A DNA stretch of 64,000 bases from Ferrovibrio sp. (GCF_019636075.1 NZ_JAHBYG010000012.1:1-64000), one strand, 5' to 3'. Shown: positions 27,625 through 38,901, counted from the stretch's first letter. Translations and numbers: made by a program. Notes: generated from the letters alone by a model not told the origin.

Positions 27625-28407
27625 GTGCGCGTCGCTTCCTGGAACGTCAATTCCATCAAGGCCCGTCTGCCCAATGTGCTGGACTGGCTCGGCAAGGTAC
27701 AGCCCGATGTGCTGCTGATGCAGGAAATCAAATGCCAGGACGGCGACTTCCCCGCCCTGGAATTCGAGAGCCTGGGCTACAAGGCCGTGGCCCATGGGCA
27801 GAAAAGCTATAACGGCGTGGCGGTGGTTTCGCGCCTGCCGATCCAGGCCGCCCGGCCGGTCCTTCCCAAGCTGCAAGACAGTGATCCCGACGATCCCCAG
27901 GCGCGCTACCTGGAAGTCGAAATCAACGGCGTGATCCTGGGTAATCTCTATCTGCCCAACGGCAATCCCCGGCCTGGCGATAAATACACTTACAAGCTGG
28001 AATGGATGCAGCGCCTGCACAAGCATGCCGCCAAGCTGCTGCAAGGCGACATGCCCTTCCTGCTGGCCGGCGATTACAATATCTGCCCCACCGACCGCGA
28101 TCTCTACGATCCTGCCGGTTGGGCCGAGGATGCGCTGTGTTATCCTGATTCTAGAAAGGCTTACCGAGCAATCCTGAACCTCGGCCTCACCGAATCTTGG
28201 CGCGCCCTTCACCCGAATATCCAGGATTACACCTTCTGGGATTACCAGGCCGGCGCCTGGTTCAAGAACCACGGCCTCCGCATCGACCATTTCCTGCTCT
28301 CCCCGGCCCTCGCCGACCGCCTGCAAAGCTGCGAAATCGACCGCGCGCCCAGGGGGCTGGAAAAGGCATCGGATCACACACCGATTGTGTGCATGATTGG
28401 GGATTAA
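27625..28407 (+). CDS. xth: Exodeoxyribonuclease III
   Basis: A 260-residue AP endonuclease/3'-5' exonuclease. It begins VRVASWNVNSIKARLPNVLD from a GTG at 27625. Metal- and DNA-binding motifs are MQEIKCQDGDFP (catalytic Glu), NLYLPNGNP, LAGDYNICPTDRDLYDP, and the closing GLRIDHFLLSP with KASDHTPIVCMIGD (catalytic Asp-His). It repairs abasic sites in DNA. The pair erpA-xth is frequently seen together. Confidence 0.96.
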   Translation: MRVASWNVNSIKARLPNVLDWLGKVQPDVLLMQEIKCQDGDFPALEFESLGYKAVAHGQKSYNGVAVVSRLPIQAARPVLPKLQDSDPDDPQARYLEVEINGVILGNLYLPNGNPRPGDKYTYKLEWMQRLHKHAAKLLQGDMPFLLAGDYNICPTDRDLYDPAGWAEDALCYPDSRKAYRAILNLGLTESWRALHPNIQDYTFWDYQAGAWFKNHGLRIDHFLLSPALADRLQSCEIDRAPRGLEKASDHTPIVCMIGD

Positions 28408-28426
28408 AGGCTCAGGCCCCACCAAT

Positions 28427-28528
28427 CGTCACCCTCGGATTTATTCCGAGGGTCCATGCCCGACCCAGCAAAGCCACTGAACCATGGACCGCCGGGAATG
28501 GACCACCGGGACAAGCCCGGTGGTGACG
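28427..28528. repeat. Palindromic intergenic repeat (REP-like, three-stem)
   Basis: The element is bounded by CGTCACC (28427-28433) and its complement GGTGACG (28522-28528). Inside are ACCCTCGGA/TCCGAGGGT around TTTAT, the pair GGTCCATG and CATGGACC, and ACCACCGGG/CCCGGTGGT around ACAAG. The arrangement would fold as a three-arm cruciform. It fills the gap between the convergent xth and sulfite-oxidase-like genes and may also act as a terminator. No second copy was seen in the window. Confidence 0.75.
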
Positions 28529-28539
28529 CTCTTGGGCTC

Positions 28540-29214
28540 TCACCCGTACCTATCTTCCTTCCAGGGGTCGCCTTCGTTGTGATAGCCGCGCACTTCCCAA
28601 TAGCCGGGTGCGTCGCGGTCGAGGAAGGCGATGTGCTTCACCCATTTGGCGGATTTCCAGAGATACCAGCGCGGCAGCAGCATCCGCACCGGGCCGCCAT
28701 GTTCGCGCTTGAGCGGGCTGCCTTCCCAGCTATGGGCCAGGATCACATCGGGGCCGCTGAAATGCTCGAAGGTCACGTTCGTGGCATAGCCGTCATAGCT
28801 CTGGAGGACGACATGCTTCACCTCCTTGCGTGGCTTCACAGCCTTGATCAGATCGCGTGCCAGCACGCCGGACCAATGGTTGTCGTAACGCGACCAGGCG
28901 GTGACGCAATGCATGTCCGACACCGTGTCGGTCTGCGGCAGATCGAGGAAATCATTCCAGGTGAACTTGGTGGGTTTTTCCACAAGCCCACCAATAGTTA
29001 GCTGCCATTTATCGAGCAGAATGTTAGGCTGTACGCCGAGATCCAGCACCGGCCAGTCGCGGGTCAGGCGCTGGCCCGGCGGCAGCCTTCTGCCTCCTGG
29101 GGCAGCCGGCGCTTCGCCAGTCAGCAAACGGCCATCCTTAGCCCATTGCTGCTTGGTATTGATCAGCTTGTCCTTGATCTGGCCGATCAGGCCCGGCTTG
29201 TAATCGTCATCCAT
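28540..29214 (-). CDS. Molybdopterin-dependent sulfite-oxidase-like oxidoreductase
   Basis: A 224-residue member of the sulfite oxidase fold. The molybdenum-ligand cysteine is in SDMHCVTAWSRYDNHWSGV (near residue 99); GLVEKPTKFTWNDFLDLP precedes it and HGGPVRMLLPRWYLWKSAKW follows near residue 167, as in MsrP/YedY relatives. No twin-arginine or Sec signal is present, so it looks cytoplasmic, unlike MsrP. No haem membrane partner lies beside it. It follows smpB by 6 bp. Substrate unknown. Confidence 0.87.
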   Translation of the reverse strand: MDDDYKPGLIGQIKDKLINTKQQWAKDGRLLTGEAPAAPGGRRLPPGQRLTRDWPVLDLGVQPNILLDKWQLTIGGLVEKPTKFTWNDFLDLPQTDTVSDMHCVTAWSRYDNHWSGVLARDLIKAVKPRKEVKHVVLQSYDGYATNVTFEHFSGPDVILAHSWEGSPLKREHGGPVRMLLPRWYLWKSAKWVKHIAFLDRDAPGYWEVRGYHNEGDPWKEDRYG

Positions 29215-29220
29215 GACGCT

Positions 29221-29694
29221 TCAGCCTTTCTCGCGCAAAAGCCTCTGCTTCTCGCGGTTCCAGTCACGCTCTTTCTCGGTCTCGCGCTTGTCGTGCAGCT
29301 TCTTGCCGCGCGCCAGGGCGATCTTCAGCTTGGCCAGCCCGCGTTCGTTGAAATATAGGGTCAGCGGCACCAAAGTCACGCCGCCGCGCTTCAGGCTGCC
29401 GAGAAGTTTACTGATCTCCTTGCGCTTGAGCAGCAAGGCCCGCGCCCGGCGGGGTTCGTGGTTGAAGCGGTTTGCGCCGGGATATTCGGGAATATAGCAA
29501 TTGATCAGCATGATCTTGCCGTTTTCCTCGGCGGCATAGGCATCCTGGATATTGGCCCGGCCGGTGCGCAGGCTTTTTACCTCGGACCCCAGCAGAGCCA
29601 GGCCGGCATCGTAGACTTCATCAAGGCTGTAATCGAACCGCGCGCGGCGGTTCTCGGCCACGGTCTTGGAGGCCGAGAGCTTTGCTGCGCCCAT
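29221..29694 (-). CDS. smpB: SsrA-binding protein SmpB
   Basis: A 157-residue RNA-binding protein that brings tmRNA to stalled ribosomes. Typical segments are [58 protein letters not shown] and the tail [20 protein letters not shown], which enters the mRNA channel. It lies 7 bp after dapA. The tmRNA gene is not in this window. Confidence 0.96.
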   Translation of the reverse strand: MGAAKLSASKTVAENRRARFDYSLDEVYDAGLALLGSEVKSLRTGRANIQDAYAAEENGKIMLINCYIPEYPGANRFNHEPRRARALLLKRKEISKLLGSLKRGGVTLVPLTLYFNERGLAKLKIALARGKKLHDKRETEKERDWNREKQRLLREKG

Positions 29695-29701
29695 CGGCTG
29701 C

Positions 29702-30583
29702 TTACCGCTTCTTGCGGATGCCGGCCGCCTTGAGGGCTGCGCGCACCCGCGCCTGGGTTTCCTTGGTGGTGGTCACCAGGGGCAGACGCACATCCGGGCC
29801 GCAGATGCCCAGCAGCGAGGCGGCGAACTTCACCGGCGCCGGATTGGGCTCCACGAACAGGCTCTGATGCAGCGGCAACAGCTTTTCCTGAATCGCCAGC
29901 GCCTTGGCATGGTCGCCGGCTAGGCTGGCTTCCTGCAGTTGGGCCACTTCCTTCGGCGCGATATTGGCGGTCACCGAAATGCAGCCGACGCCGCCATGGG
30001 CGTTGAAGGCAATCGCAGTCACGTCATCGCCATCGAGCTGGCAAAAGCGGTCGCCGGCGGCTTCGCGCATGCGCAGCGGACGCACGATGTCGCCGGTGGC
30101 ATCCTTCACACCCCGGATACGCGGCAGCTTGGCGAGTTCCGCCATGGTCTCCACGCTCATGTCGATCACGCTGCGCGGCGGGATATTGTAGATGAAGATC
30201 GGAATCCGCGTGGCATCGTGCAGTGCCTTGTAATGCGCATACAGGCCGGCCTGGTTCGGCTTGTTGTAATACGGCGTCACCACAAGCACGGCATCGGCGC
30301 CGGCCTGCTTGGCATGCTTGGTCAGCGCGATCGCCTCGGCGGTGGAATTCGAACCCGCACCGGCCATCACCGGCACGCGGCCATGGGCCACCTCGATGCA
30401 CATCTCCACCACGCGCTTATGCTCGTCATGGCTCAGCGTCGGCGATTCACCGGTGGTGCCGCACGGCACCAGGCCATGGGTGCCCTGCTTGATCTGCCAA
30501 TCCACCAAGTCTTGAAATGCCTTCGCATCCACCTTGCCGTTCTTGAACGGGGTGATCAGCGCAACGAAAGAGCCCTTGAACAT
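29702..30583 (-). CDS. dapA: 4-hydroxy-tetrahydrodipicolinate synthase
   Basis: A 293-residue TIM-barrel lyase that condenses pyruvate and aspartate semialdehyde in lysine and diaminopimelate synthesis. [15 protein letters not shown] holds the conserved Thr-Thr pair, [12 protein letters not shown] the catalytic Tyr, and [12 protein letters not shown] the Schiff-base Lys. ATG 30583 starts [16 protein letters not shown], the usual beginning; a longer in-frame ORF runs upstream through the divergent transglycosylase and was rejected. Confidence 0.96.
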   Translation of the reverse strand: MFKGSFVALITPFKNGKVDAKAFQDLVDWQIKQGTHGLVPCGTTGESPTLSHDEHKRVVEMCIEVAHGRVPVMAGAGSNSTAEAIALTKHAKQAGADAVLVVTPYYNKPNQAGLYAHYKALHDATRIPIFIYNIPPRSVIDMSVETMAELAKLPRIRGVKDATGDIVRPLRMREAAGDRFCQLDGDDVTAIAFNAHGGVGCISVTANIAPKEVAQLQEASLAGDHAKALAIQEKLLPLHQSLFVEPNPAPVKFAASLLGICGPDVRLPLVTTTKETQARVRAALKAAGIRKKR

Positions 30584-30683
30584 GGCCGTATCCTCGTAAC
30601 CATTTGTTCCGCGCACCATAAACGCGGCCCGGGCCTGCGGCAAGGGTCGTGCTTTTTCTGCCAACGATGCTATTCTGGCCAGG

Positions 30684-32918
30684 ATGATCAAGCGATTCAC
30701 AGAGTTAGGTCGCAGCCTCGGGCTGCTCGCGGTGCTGTTTCTGGCGCTGCCGTCTGTCGCGGCCGAGGCCACGGAAGCGCAGGCTGCGCCCAAGCCTGCC
30801 GCAAAAACCTCCGCTGCAAAAATTGCACCCGGACAATCCGCGCAGCCGGCCAAACCAAAAACCAGCCAGGCCCAAAAACCGGCAAGTACCGCCAAGACGC
30901 CCGCCCAGGCTAAGTCTCAGGCCAAGTCCCAGGCCAAGCCCCAAGTCAGTCACCAGACCAGTCCCCTGGCCAGCCCGCTGCACCCTGCCATCCTGAGCGA
31001 GCAGGACCGCGACCTCGGCCGCCAGGCGATGCGCGAGGCATCCGCCGGCCGTTTCGACAAGGCGCGTGAAATCGCCAGCCGCGCGAAAGAGCCGTTGGTC
31101 GGCCGGCTGGTGCATTGGCTGTGGTTGCAGACCACCAATTCCGGCGCACCGTTCGAGCAGATCGCGCAATTCATCGAAACCTCGCCCGACTGGCCCTCGC
31201 GCGAGGCGTTGCTGCGCCGCGCCGACGAGGCCATCACCCAGGCGGTGGGCGATGCGCGCATCCTGGCCTGGTACAAGGCCTATCCGCCGGAAAGCGGCCT
31301 GGGCTGGCTGCGGCTGGCGGAGGCGCTGGAACGTCAGGGCCGCGATGCCGAGATGATGGCGGCTTTGCGTCGGTCGTGGAGCGACGGCAATCTCAGCCTC
31401 ACCGATGAAACCGAGCTGTGGCGCGAATTCTCCACCCGGCTCACCGCCGATGATAATGCCCGGCGGCTCGACCGGCTGTTGTGGGAAGAGCAATACGATG
31501 CCGCCCGCCGCATGCTGCCGCGCGTGACGCCCGAGGCGCGCGCCATCGCCGAGGCGAGGCTGGCGCTGGGCCGCAACATCGATGGCGCCGAGCGCGTGGC
31601 GGATTCCCTGCCGCAGATCCTGCAATCCGATGGCGGCCTGGCCTACGACCGCATGCGCTGGAACCGGCGCCGCGGCAAGGACGATATCGTGGAAGCCCTG
31701 CTCTATGCCGCGCCCGACGATCTGGGCCGTGCCGAGAAATGGTGGGTAGAACGGCATTTCCGTGCCCGCAAGGCGATGGCCGAGGGCCGCATCTCGGAAG
31801 CCTATCGCCTGGCTGCCGGCCATGGCCTGAAAGCCGGCAACAGCATGGTGGAAGCCGAATGGCTGGCCGGTTGGATCACCCTGCGGCTGTTGCAGGAACC
31901 GCGCATTGCGCAGAAGCATTTCGAGGCCCTGCTCAGTTCCGTCACCACGCCGGTCAGTCAGGCCCGTGCCGGCTATTGGCTGGGCCGCAGCTTCGAGGCA
32001 TTGGGCGACCGCGAACAGGCCCGGCTCTGGTATAGCCAGGCCTCGAAGCATGCCACGGTTTTCTACGGCCAATTGGCCAGCTTCGCTCTGACCCCAAGCG
32101 CGCAGTTACGCCTGCCCCAGGAAGCCGAACCCAGCGCCGAGGCCGTGGCGCGGTTTAACCGCCGCCCGGTGGTGCGTGCGGCAAAAATCCTGGTCGAGCT
32201 TGGCCAGGAGCAACGCCTGCGGCCTTTCATCCTGCGGCTGGCGCATACATCCGAAAGTGTCGATGAACACCGCTTGGTGGCCCGCCTGGCGCGCCAGTTG
32301 AACCGCGTGGACCTTGCCGTGGCTGCCACCAAGCGCTCGGCGCGCTATGGCGGCCTGGCCCAAGTGCAGGAAGCCTTCCCGCTGGTGGAGCCGATGGCCC
32401 GCACCCGCATGCCGGAAACCGCTCTGGTGCTGGCTGTGGCCCGGCAGGAAAGCGAGTTCAACCAATTCGCGGTTTCGCCGGCCGGCGCGCGCGGCCTGAT
32501 GCAATTGATGCCGGCCACAGCCAAAGGCGTGGCCAAGGAATTGAAGACCGGCTATGCCCCGGCCAAGCTGACCGACGATGCCCATTACAATGTGCAGCTC
32601 GGCAGCCATTACCTGCAGGGCCTGCTGGATAACTGGGATCACAATTATGTGCTGGCGCTGGCCGGCTATAATGCCGGCGAGGCGCGGGTGCGGCGCTGGA
32701 TCAAGGATTGGGGCGATCCGCGCCTGGATGGCATCGACCCGGTGGATTGGATCGAGTTGATCCCGTTCTCCGAAACCCGCAACTACGTGCAGCGTGTACT
32801 GGAAAGCGTGCAGGTCTATCGCGCCTTGCTGGGCGGCCAAGCCCCCACCACCGAACGCCTGCTGGCCGATATGCGCGGCCTGCAACGCCGGGCCTGTGCA
32901 GCCAATGTGGGCTGTTGA
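30684..32918 (+). CDS. slt: Soluble lytic murein transglycosylase
   Basis: A 744-residue periplasmic enzyme that cleaves glycan strands with 1,6-anhydro product. After a signal peptide ([19 protein letters not shown]) there is an Ala/Lys/Gln-rich linker to about residue 90, then a long all-helical superhelix domain, and a C-terminal SLT domain (about 580-730) with catalytic Glu in [33 protein letters not shown] and [14 protein letters not shown]. It is divergent from dapA with 100 bp between. Confidence 0.94.
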   Translation: MIKRFTELGRSLGLLAVLFLALPSVAAEATEAQAAPKPAAKTSAAKIAPGQSAQPAKPKTSQAQKPASTAKTPAQAKSQAKSQAKPQVSHQTSPLASPLHPAILSEQDRDLGRQAMREASAGRFDKAREIASRAKEPLVGRLVHWLWLQTTNSGAPFEQIAQFIETSPDWPSREALLRRADEAITQAVGDARILAWYKAYPPESGLGWLRLAEALERQGRDAEMMAALRRSWSDGNLSLTDETELWREFSTRLTADDNARRLDRLLWEEQYDAARRMLPRVTPEARAIAEARLALGRNIDGAERVADSLPQILQSDGGLAYDRMRWNRRRGKDDIVEALLYAAPDDLGRAEKWWVERHFRARKAMAEGRISEAYRLAAGHGLKAGNSMVEAEWLAGWITLRLLQEPRIAQKHFEALLSSVTTPVSQARAGYWLGRSFEALGDREQARLWYSQASKHATVFYGQLASFALTPSAQLRLPQEAEPSAEAVARFNRRPVVRAAKILVELGQEQRLRPFILRLAHTSESVDEHRLVARLARQLNRVDLAVAATKRSARYGGLAQVQEAFPLVEPMARTRMPETALVLAVARQESEFNQFAVSPAGARGLMQLMPATAKGVAKELKTGYAPAKLTDDAHYNVQLGSHYLQGLLDNWDHNYVLALAGYNAGEARVRRWIKDWGDPRLDGIDPVDWIELIPFSETRNYVQRVLESVQVYRALLGGQAPTTERLLADMRGLQRRACAANVGC

Positions 32919-34644
32919 TCGCATAGCGCCTCTGATCCGGCCCGCCGCCCTGCTGGGCTGGCTTTTCATCGCAATCCCCGCTTTCGCCCAGCCGGCACCG
33001 GAAGCCGCCAGCCAGCGCCAGGAAAAAGCCGAGGCGCGCGCCCGCACATACATGGCGGCCACGGCGCATCCGCTGGCAACGGAGGCAGCCGTGGCGATGC
33101 TGCGGCGGGGCGGCAACGCGCTGGATGCCGCAGTGGCGGCGCAGATGATGCTGGGCCTGGTGGAGCCGCAATCATCGGGCATCGGCGGCGGCGCGCTGAT
33201 CCTGTATTGGGATGCCGCCAACAAACAATTGCATGCCTTCGATGGCCGCGAAACAGCGCCGGCCGCCGCCCGGCCCGAGCGCTTCCTGAAACCCGATGGC
33301 AAACCGATGGGCTTTGCCGAAGCCGTGCCCAGCGGGCTGAGCGTGGGCGTGCCCGGTGCGGTTGCCGCGCTTGAAATGGCCCACAAGACCCATGGCCGGC
33401 TGCCCTGGTCTGCGTTGATTGCGCCAGCCATCGCCCGCGCCGAGCAGGGCTTTGCCGTCACCCCGCGCCTGCATCAGTTGCTGACTGTCGATCCGCTGCT
33501 GCGCAACGATGCCGACGCGGCCTCGTTGTATTACCCCGATGGCAAACCGTTGGCGGTGGGTGCGCATTTCAGCAACCCGGCTTATGCGCAAAGCCTGCGG
33601 CAGATCGCCGGCCAAGGCGCGGCGGCCCTGCAACGCGGCCCGCTGGCAGACGCCATGCTGGCCAAGCTGCAAGCGCGCGGCAGCGACATGACGGCCACGG
33701 ATCTGGCCGCCTATCAGCCCAAGCAGCGGCCCGAACTCTGCGGCAGTTTCCGCGTCTACCGTATCTGCGGCTTCGGCCCGCCAAGCTCGGGCGGCATTGC
33801 CGTTCTGCAAATCCTGGGCATCCTTGAGGCATTGGACCCCAATCCATCCGCTGCATTCTCGGTTGTCGATATCCATCGCTTCAGCGAGGCCGGCCGGCTC
33901 GCCTTTGCCGACCGTGATCTCTATGTGGCCGACAGCGACTTCGTGTCCGTGCCGGTGGCCGGCCTGATCGACAAAGGCTATCTCGCCGAACGCGCCCGGC
34001 TGATCCGCACTGACGCCAGCCTGGGCAAGGCGCAGGCCGGCAGCCCGCCGGGCCGGCGCGGCGCCCTGCCCGGCCTGTGGCCGCAAGCCGATCTGCCCGG
34101 CACCAGCCATGTTTCTATCATCGACAGCCAGGGCAATGGCCTGAGCATGACCACCACCATCGAAAGCGCCTTCGGCGCCCGCATGCTGGTGGCCGGTTTC
34201 CTGCTCAACAACCAGTTGACCGACTTTTCCTTCATGCCCGAGATCGAAGGCCGTTTGGTGGCCAACCGGATACAGCCCGGCAAACGGCCGCGCAGCTCGA
34301 TGGCGCCTACGCTGGTTTTCGATGCCAGGGGAGACTTGCTGATGGCAGCGGGTTCGCCCGGCGGCAGCATGATTATCAATTATGTCGCGCAAAACCTTTT
34401 CACCATCCTGGATCGAGGCTTCTCTCCGCAGATGGCGGTTTCGCAGCCGCATTTCGGCAGCCGCAATGGCCCCACCGAGCTTGAAACCGGCGCCGATCCG
34501 GCCTGGGCCGAGGCCCTGCAAAGACTGGGACACCGGGTCCAAACCCTGGAAATGACCTCCGGCCTGCATATAGTGATGCGCCCCGGCAACGGGCTGCTCG
34601 GCGGAGTCGATCCGCGCCGCGAGGGCTTGGCGCTGGGCGACTGA
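32905..34644 (+). CDS. ggt: Gamma-glutamyltranspeptidase
   Basis: A 579-residue periplasmic enzyme that cleaves glutathione and gamma-glutamyl compounds; the proenzyme cuts itself. It starts at ATG 32905 with a signal peptide (RPAALLGWLFIAIPAFAQ), overlapping the end of slt by 14 bp. Family motifs are GGNALDAAVAAQMMLGLVEP, SSGIGGGALILYWD, and the nucleophile Thr in PGTSHVSIIDSQGNGLSMTT (near residue 400). The usual TTH reads TSH here; the Thr is kept. PGKRPRSSMAPTLVF is also typical. Confidence 0.94.
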   Translation: MWAVDRIAPLIRPAALLGWLFIAIPAFAQPAPEAASQRQEKAEARARTYMAATAHPLATEAAVAMLRRGGNALDAAVAAQMMLGLVEPQSSGIGGGALILYWDAANKQLHAFDGRETAPAAARPERFLKPDGKPMGFAEAVPSGLSVGVPGAVAALEMAHKTHGRLPWSALIAPAIARAEQGFAVTPRLHQLLTVDPLLRNDADAASLYYPDGKPLAVGAHFSNPAYAQSLRQIAGQGAAALQRGPLADAMLAKLQARGSDMTATDLAAYQPKQRPELCGSFRVYRICGFGPPSSGGIAVLQILGILEALDPNPSAAFSVVDIHRFSEAGRLAFADRDLYVADSDFVSVPVAGLIDKGYLAERARLIRTDASLGKAQAGSPPGRRGALPGLWPQADLPGTSHVSIIDSQGNGLSMTTTIESAFGARMLVAGFLLNNQLTDFSFMPEIEGRLVANRIQPGKRPRSSMAPTLVFDARGDLLMAAGSPGGSMIINYVAQNLFTILDRGFSPQMAVSQPHFGSRNGPTELETGADPAWAEALQRLGHRVQTLEMTSGLHIVMRPGNGLLGGVDPRREGLALGD

Positions 34645-34681
34645 GAAACGCTGAGCGACTGAGAACCTGAGGAAACCGCCG

Positions 34682-35707
34682 ATGAACGCGCCTTTAACGC
34701 CGCCAGCCGTAACGCTGCCCACCATCCGCGATGTGGAAGATGCCGCGCGGCAATTGCGCGGCGTGGCGCTGGGCACGCCGCTCTGCGAACATCCGCTGCT
34801 GAACGAGCGCCTGGGCGGGCGGCTGCTGGTGAAGGCGGAAACCCTGCAGCTTACCGGCTCGTTCAAATTCCGCGGCGCCTATAACCGCATCAGCCGCCTG
34901 AGCCCCGAACAGCGCGCGCGCGGCATCGTCGCCTTCTCATCGGGCAACCATGCCCAGGGCTGCGCCTATGCCGCCAAGATCTGCAATGCGCCGGCGGTGA
35001 TCGTGATGCCGTCGGATGCGCCAGCCATCAAGATCGCCAACACCCGCGCCTATGGCGCCGAAGTGGTGCTGTACGACCGCTGGACCGAAAGCCGTGAGGC
35101 GATCGGCCGCAAATATTCCGACGAGCGCGGCATGACCCTGGTGCCGCCTTTCGACGATCCCTATATCGCCTCGGGCCAGGGCACCGTGGGCCTGGAGATT
35201 GCGGCCCAGCTTGCCGAGCGCGGCCTCGTCGCCGATGCCGTGCTGGCGCCGGCATCCGGCGGCGGCCTGGTTTCGGGCATCGCACTTGCGATCCACGACC
35301 GGATTCCCGGCGCCGAGGTGTATTGCGCCGAGCCGGCATCCTTCGACGACATCGCCCGCTCGCTGGCCAGCGGCAAGATCGAAAGCAACGGCCCCGATGC
35401 GGCGCCCAGCTTCTGCGATGCGCTGATGGCGCCTGCGCCCGGCAACATCACCTTCGGCGTGATGCGAGACCATCTGAAAGGCAGCCTCACGGTGACCGAC
35501 GCCGAGGTGGAAGTGGCCATGGCCACTGCTTTCCATTACCTCAAGCTGGTGGTGGAGCCCGGTGGCGCCGCCGCTTTGGCCGCCATCCTGGCCGGCAAGA
35601 TTTCCATCAAGGGACGCACGCTGGTGGCCGTGTGTTCCGGCGGCAATGTGGATGCCGCTTTGTATGCCGCCGTATTGAGCCGCACGAAGCCGGTGCATGC
35701 CGACTAG
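34682..35707 (+). CDS. PLP-dependent threonine/serine dehydratase-like lyase
   Basis: A 341-residue fold-type II PLP enzyme. The Schiff-base Lys is in LTGSFKFRGAYNRIS (near residue 59), a PLP phosphate-binding segment is SSGNHAQGCAYAAK and another glycine-rich segment is ASGGGLVSGIALAIH. There is no C-terminal ACT regulatory domain, so it is a short, catabolic-type threonine ammonia-lyase or a serine racemase/hydroxyectoine-type dehydratase. It starts 37 bp after ggt with GAGGAAA before ATG. Substrate not resolved by sequence. Confidence 0.85.
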   Translation: MNAPLTPPAVTLPTIRDVEDAARQLRGVALGTPLCEHPLLNERLGGRLLVKAETLQLTGSFKFRGAYNRISRLSPEQRARGIVAFSSGNHAQGCAYAAKICNAPAVIVMPSDAPAIKIANTRAYGAEVVLYDRWTESREAIGRKYSDERGMTLVPPFDDPYIASGQGTVGLEIAAQLAERGLVADAVLAPASGGGLVSGIALAIHDRIPGAEVYCAEPASFDDIARSLASGKIESNGPDAAPSFCDALMAPAPGNITFGVMRDHLKGSLTVTDAEVEVAMATAFHYLKLVVEPGGAAALAAILAGKISIKGRTLVAVCSGGNVDAALYAAVLSRTKPVHAD

Positions 35708-35753
35708 TGTTTATTAGCAACCTCTGTCAACGAGAGACCTTCGGGAGAGACAA

Positions 35754-36956
<1,203 letters not shown>

Positions 36957-36983
36957 ACCCACTCTGAATACTGGGAAAATTGG

Positions 36984-37017
36984 CGGCAGGCGGGGCTCCC
37001 TCGCCTGCCGTTTTTAT
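36984..37017 (+). terminator. Rho-independent terminator after pcaF
   Basis: CGGCAGGCG (36984-36992) pairs with CGCCTGCCG (37002-37010) and is followed by TTTTTATTTG. It ends the transcript about 30 bp after the pcaF stop. Confidence 0.9.
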
Positions 37018-37183
37018 TTGTTGTTTCAAGATGGTAGCTGGCGGCTGGATTACCTGGCGTTAAGCCTGCGTAAATCATATTCAACCATCCTGCTTGCCCG
37101 ATCCGCTGGTTTCCGCGTTAAATCGCCAAGCCAAAGCGGCCAGGGTATGCCATCGCGGCAAGCTTACGGAGGGTGCGCGCATA

Positions 37184-37618
37184 ATGCTGCGCCAGCTAGC
37201 CAAACGCATCGTCGGTCAGAAACCAGACGCGCAGGACGAACCTTCGCCGCGCGACCGCGAACGCGTGGACCGCATTCTCAACAAGATTTCCGAGGAAACC
37301 TTCCTGGTCTTCGACCTGCTGAAGGATGGCATGGTGAAAGAGGCGTCATTCAAGACCGTTGAAGAAAGCATCACCCGGCGCGGCATCCTCTCCACCTTCG
37401 AGCAGGTGCGCGCCGATGCCTATGGCGATGCCGCCAATATCGCCCGCGAGAATTCGCGCCGCTTCGCGCAGGCCGCACTCGACATGCCCGAGCCGCAGCA
37501 ACGGCAATTCGCGCTTTCGGTGGCTAATGCCTTCGAGCGTTTCGCCAAGCAATTGCAAGCGGTGGAGCGCAAGATGAACGAAGCGGCAAATGCCAAGCTG
37601 ATGCCGCCGGAAAATTGA
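37184..37618 (+). CDS. Uncharacterised helical protein
   Basis: I do not recognise this 144-residue protein. It has no signal peptide or membrane helix, is mainly helical by inspection, rich in Arg, Glu and Ala, with one long amphipathic stretch (FALSVANAFERFAKQLQAVE) near the end. I chose ATG 37184, preceded by GGAGG, because earlier TTG starts lack a ribosome site. It follows the pcaF terminator by about 165 bp and is 77 bp before the next unknown gene, so the pair may be cotranscribed. Confidence 0.6.
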   Translation: MLRQLAKRIVGQKPDAQDEPSPRDRERVDRILNKISEETFLVFDLLKDGMVKEASFKTVEESITRRGILSTFEQVRADAYGDAANIARENSRRFAQAALDMPEPQQRQFALSVANAFERFAKQLQAVERKMNEAANAKLMPPEN

Positions 37619-37695
37619 TCCGGTTGCCGACCAGCACTTGCCAGCATGGCGCAACATCATAAAGTTGGGCCATAGGGCCGTATCCAGGGGGATTT

Positions 37696-38895
37696 ATGTT
37701 CGGATCGATTTTCGGCACACGTAGTTATGCCTACGAAATCTATGTGATGGTGGATGGCCGCTGGCGCATGGACAAACGGCTGGAGAGCGAACCCGGCGCC
37801 ACCAAGCTTGCCAATGAACAATTGGAAAAAAACGCCATCGCCCAGGCCAATGCGCTGCTGAACATGGGCGATTTTTCTGCCGTGCGGGTGATGCGCACCC
37901 GTTCGCGCGACGATGGCTTCGGCACCCAGACCGAAATCTTCTCCAAACAGGCGCCAGTCAATCGCGTCAAGCCGATGCAGGTGCGCCCCTTCCGCGGGCA
38001 GTTCCCGGTTTGCGAAACCGTCTTCGACCTCACCACCCGCACCGCCTGCCGCGCCTTCGGCACCGTGTTTCGCGAATTCCTCGACAAGCAGAACAGCACC
38101 GCCATCGAGTTGCTGCATTCGCCGCAGCATCAGCGCAAGCTGGCCGACAACAGCAACTTCCTGCGGGCCGGTATTTATGCGCTGGCCGGCGCCCAGACCC
38201 AGCAAGGCCTGCCCAGCCAGGCCGAACGCAGCCGCAAGCTGGAAGCGTTGTTCGACAAGCTGATCACCCATACCCGCGCGGCGCTTGGCGAAAAAACCCT
38301 GCCCACGCTGGAATCCGGCGGTTTCGACAAGCTCTGCGAAGCCATGGCCGCACGTTATGCGCAGCCCAACGATGCGCGTTTCTATACGTTGTTCCAGATC
38401 AGCAAGCAGACCATGCAGATGCCCAGCCAGGGCGCCAAGCTGGATTTCACCTTGCGCACCCTGGAAGAACACCAGAACCATGCCTTCGATGGCCTGTTGG
38501 ATGAACTGGCGGCTTCCTGCATGGATTCCGGCACCCTGGTGCAGGATCTGCTGGGCCATCGCGCCAATCTTTCAGAAGCCCTGCTGGCACTAGCCGAGCT
38601 TTCCGCCGGCAAGCTGGTGATCCCACCGGCGCCGAAGCCCGATCCGATGCTGGAAAAGCTGAATGCGCTGTTGGGCCAGAACCGCCTGCCCCTGGTGGCC
38701 GAGACTTTGTGGGACCGCGTGCTGAACGCGCTGTCGTCGAAACAGCTGCTGTCCAAGAACGAGCCGAAGAAGGAATGGCAGCTTACCCGCAACCTAAACC
38801 ACAAGCTCAATACCCTGGCGCCGCCGGCCTTCAAGGAGCCGATCGACCATGCCGGCCGCATGCGCATGGAGCGCGTGCGCGACATGCAGGGCTGA
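37696..38895 (+). CDS. Uncharacterised 399-residue protein
   Basis: Not recognised. It is soluble (no membrane helix or signal peptide), basic at the end (RMRMERVRDMQG), and Ala/Leu/Gln-rich with several amphipathic helices. The first 80 residues contain a short mixed alpha/beta stretch (YEIYVMVDGRWRMDKRLES, then DFSAVRVMRTRSRDDGFG); the rest looks all-helical. Four or fewer cysteines, no evident metal or nucleotide motif. It ends 6 bp before the converging end of the HxlR-type gene. Confidence 0.6.
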   Translation: MFGSIFGTRSYAYEIYVMVDGRWRMDKRLESEPGATKLANEQLEKNAIAQANALLNMGDFSAVRVMRTRSRDDGFGTQTEIFSKQAPVNRVKPMQVRPFRGQFPVCETVFDLTTRTACRAFGTVFREFLDKQNSTAIELLHSPQHQRKLADNSNFLRAGIYALAGAQTQQGLPSQAERSRKLEALFDKLITHTRAALGEKTLPTLESGGFDKLCEAMAARYAQPNDARFYTLFQISKQTMQMPSQGAKLDFTLRTLEEHQNHAFDGLLDELAASCMDSGTLVQDLLGHRANLSEALLALAELSAGKLVIPPAPKPDPMLEKLNALLGQNRLPLVAETLWDRVLNALSSKQLLSKNEPKKEWQLTRNLNHKLNTLAPPAFKEPIDHAGRMRMERVRDMQG

Positions 38896-38901
38896 GCCGC
38901 C

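Noticed and set aside
28456-29001. Plus-strand frame covering the palindromic repeat and the sulfite-oxidase-like gene
   Set aside because: No ribosome site, and it overlaps a well-supported gene on the other strand.
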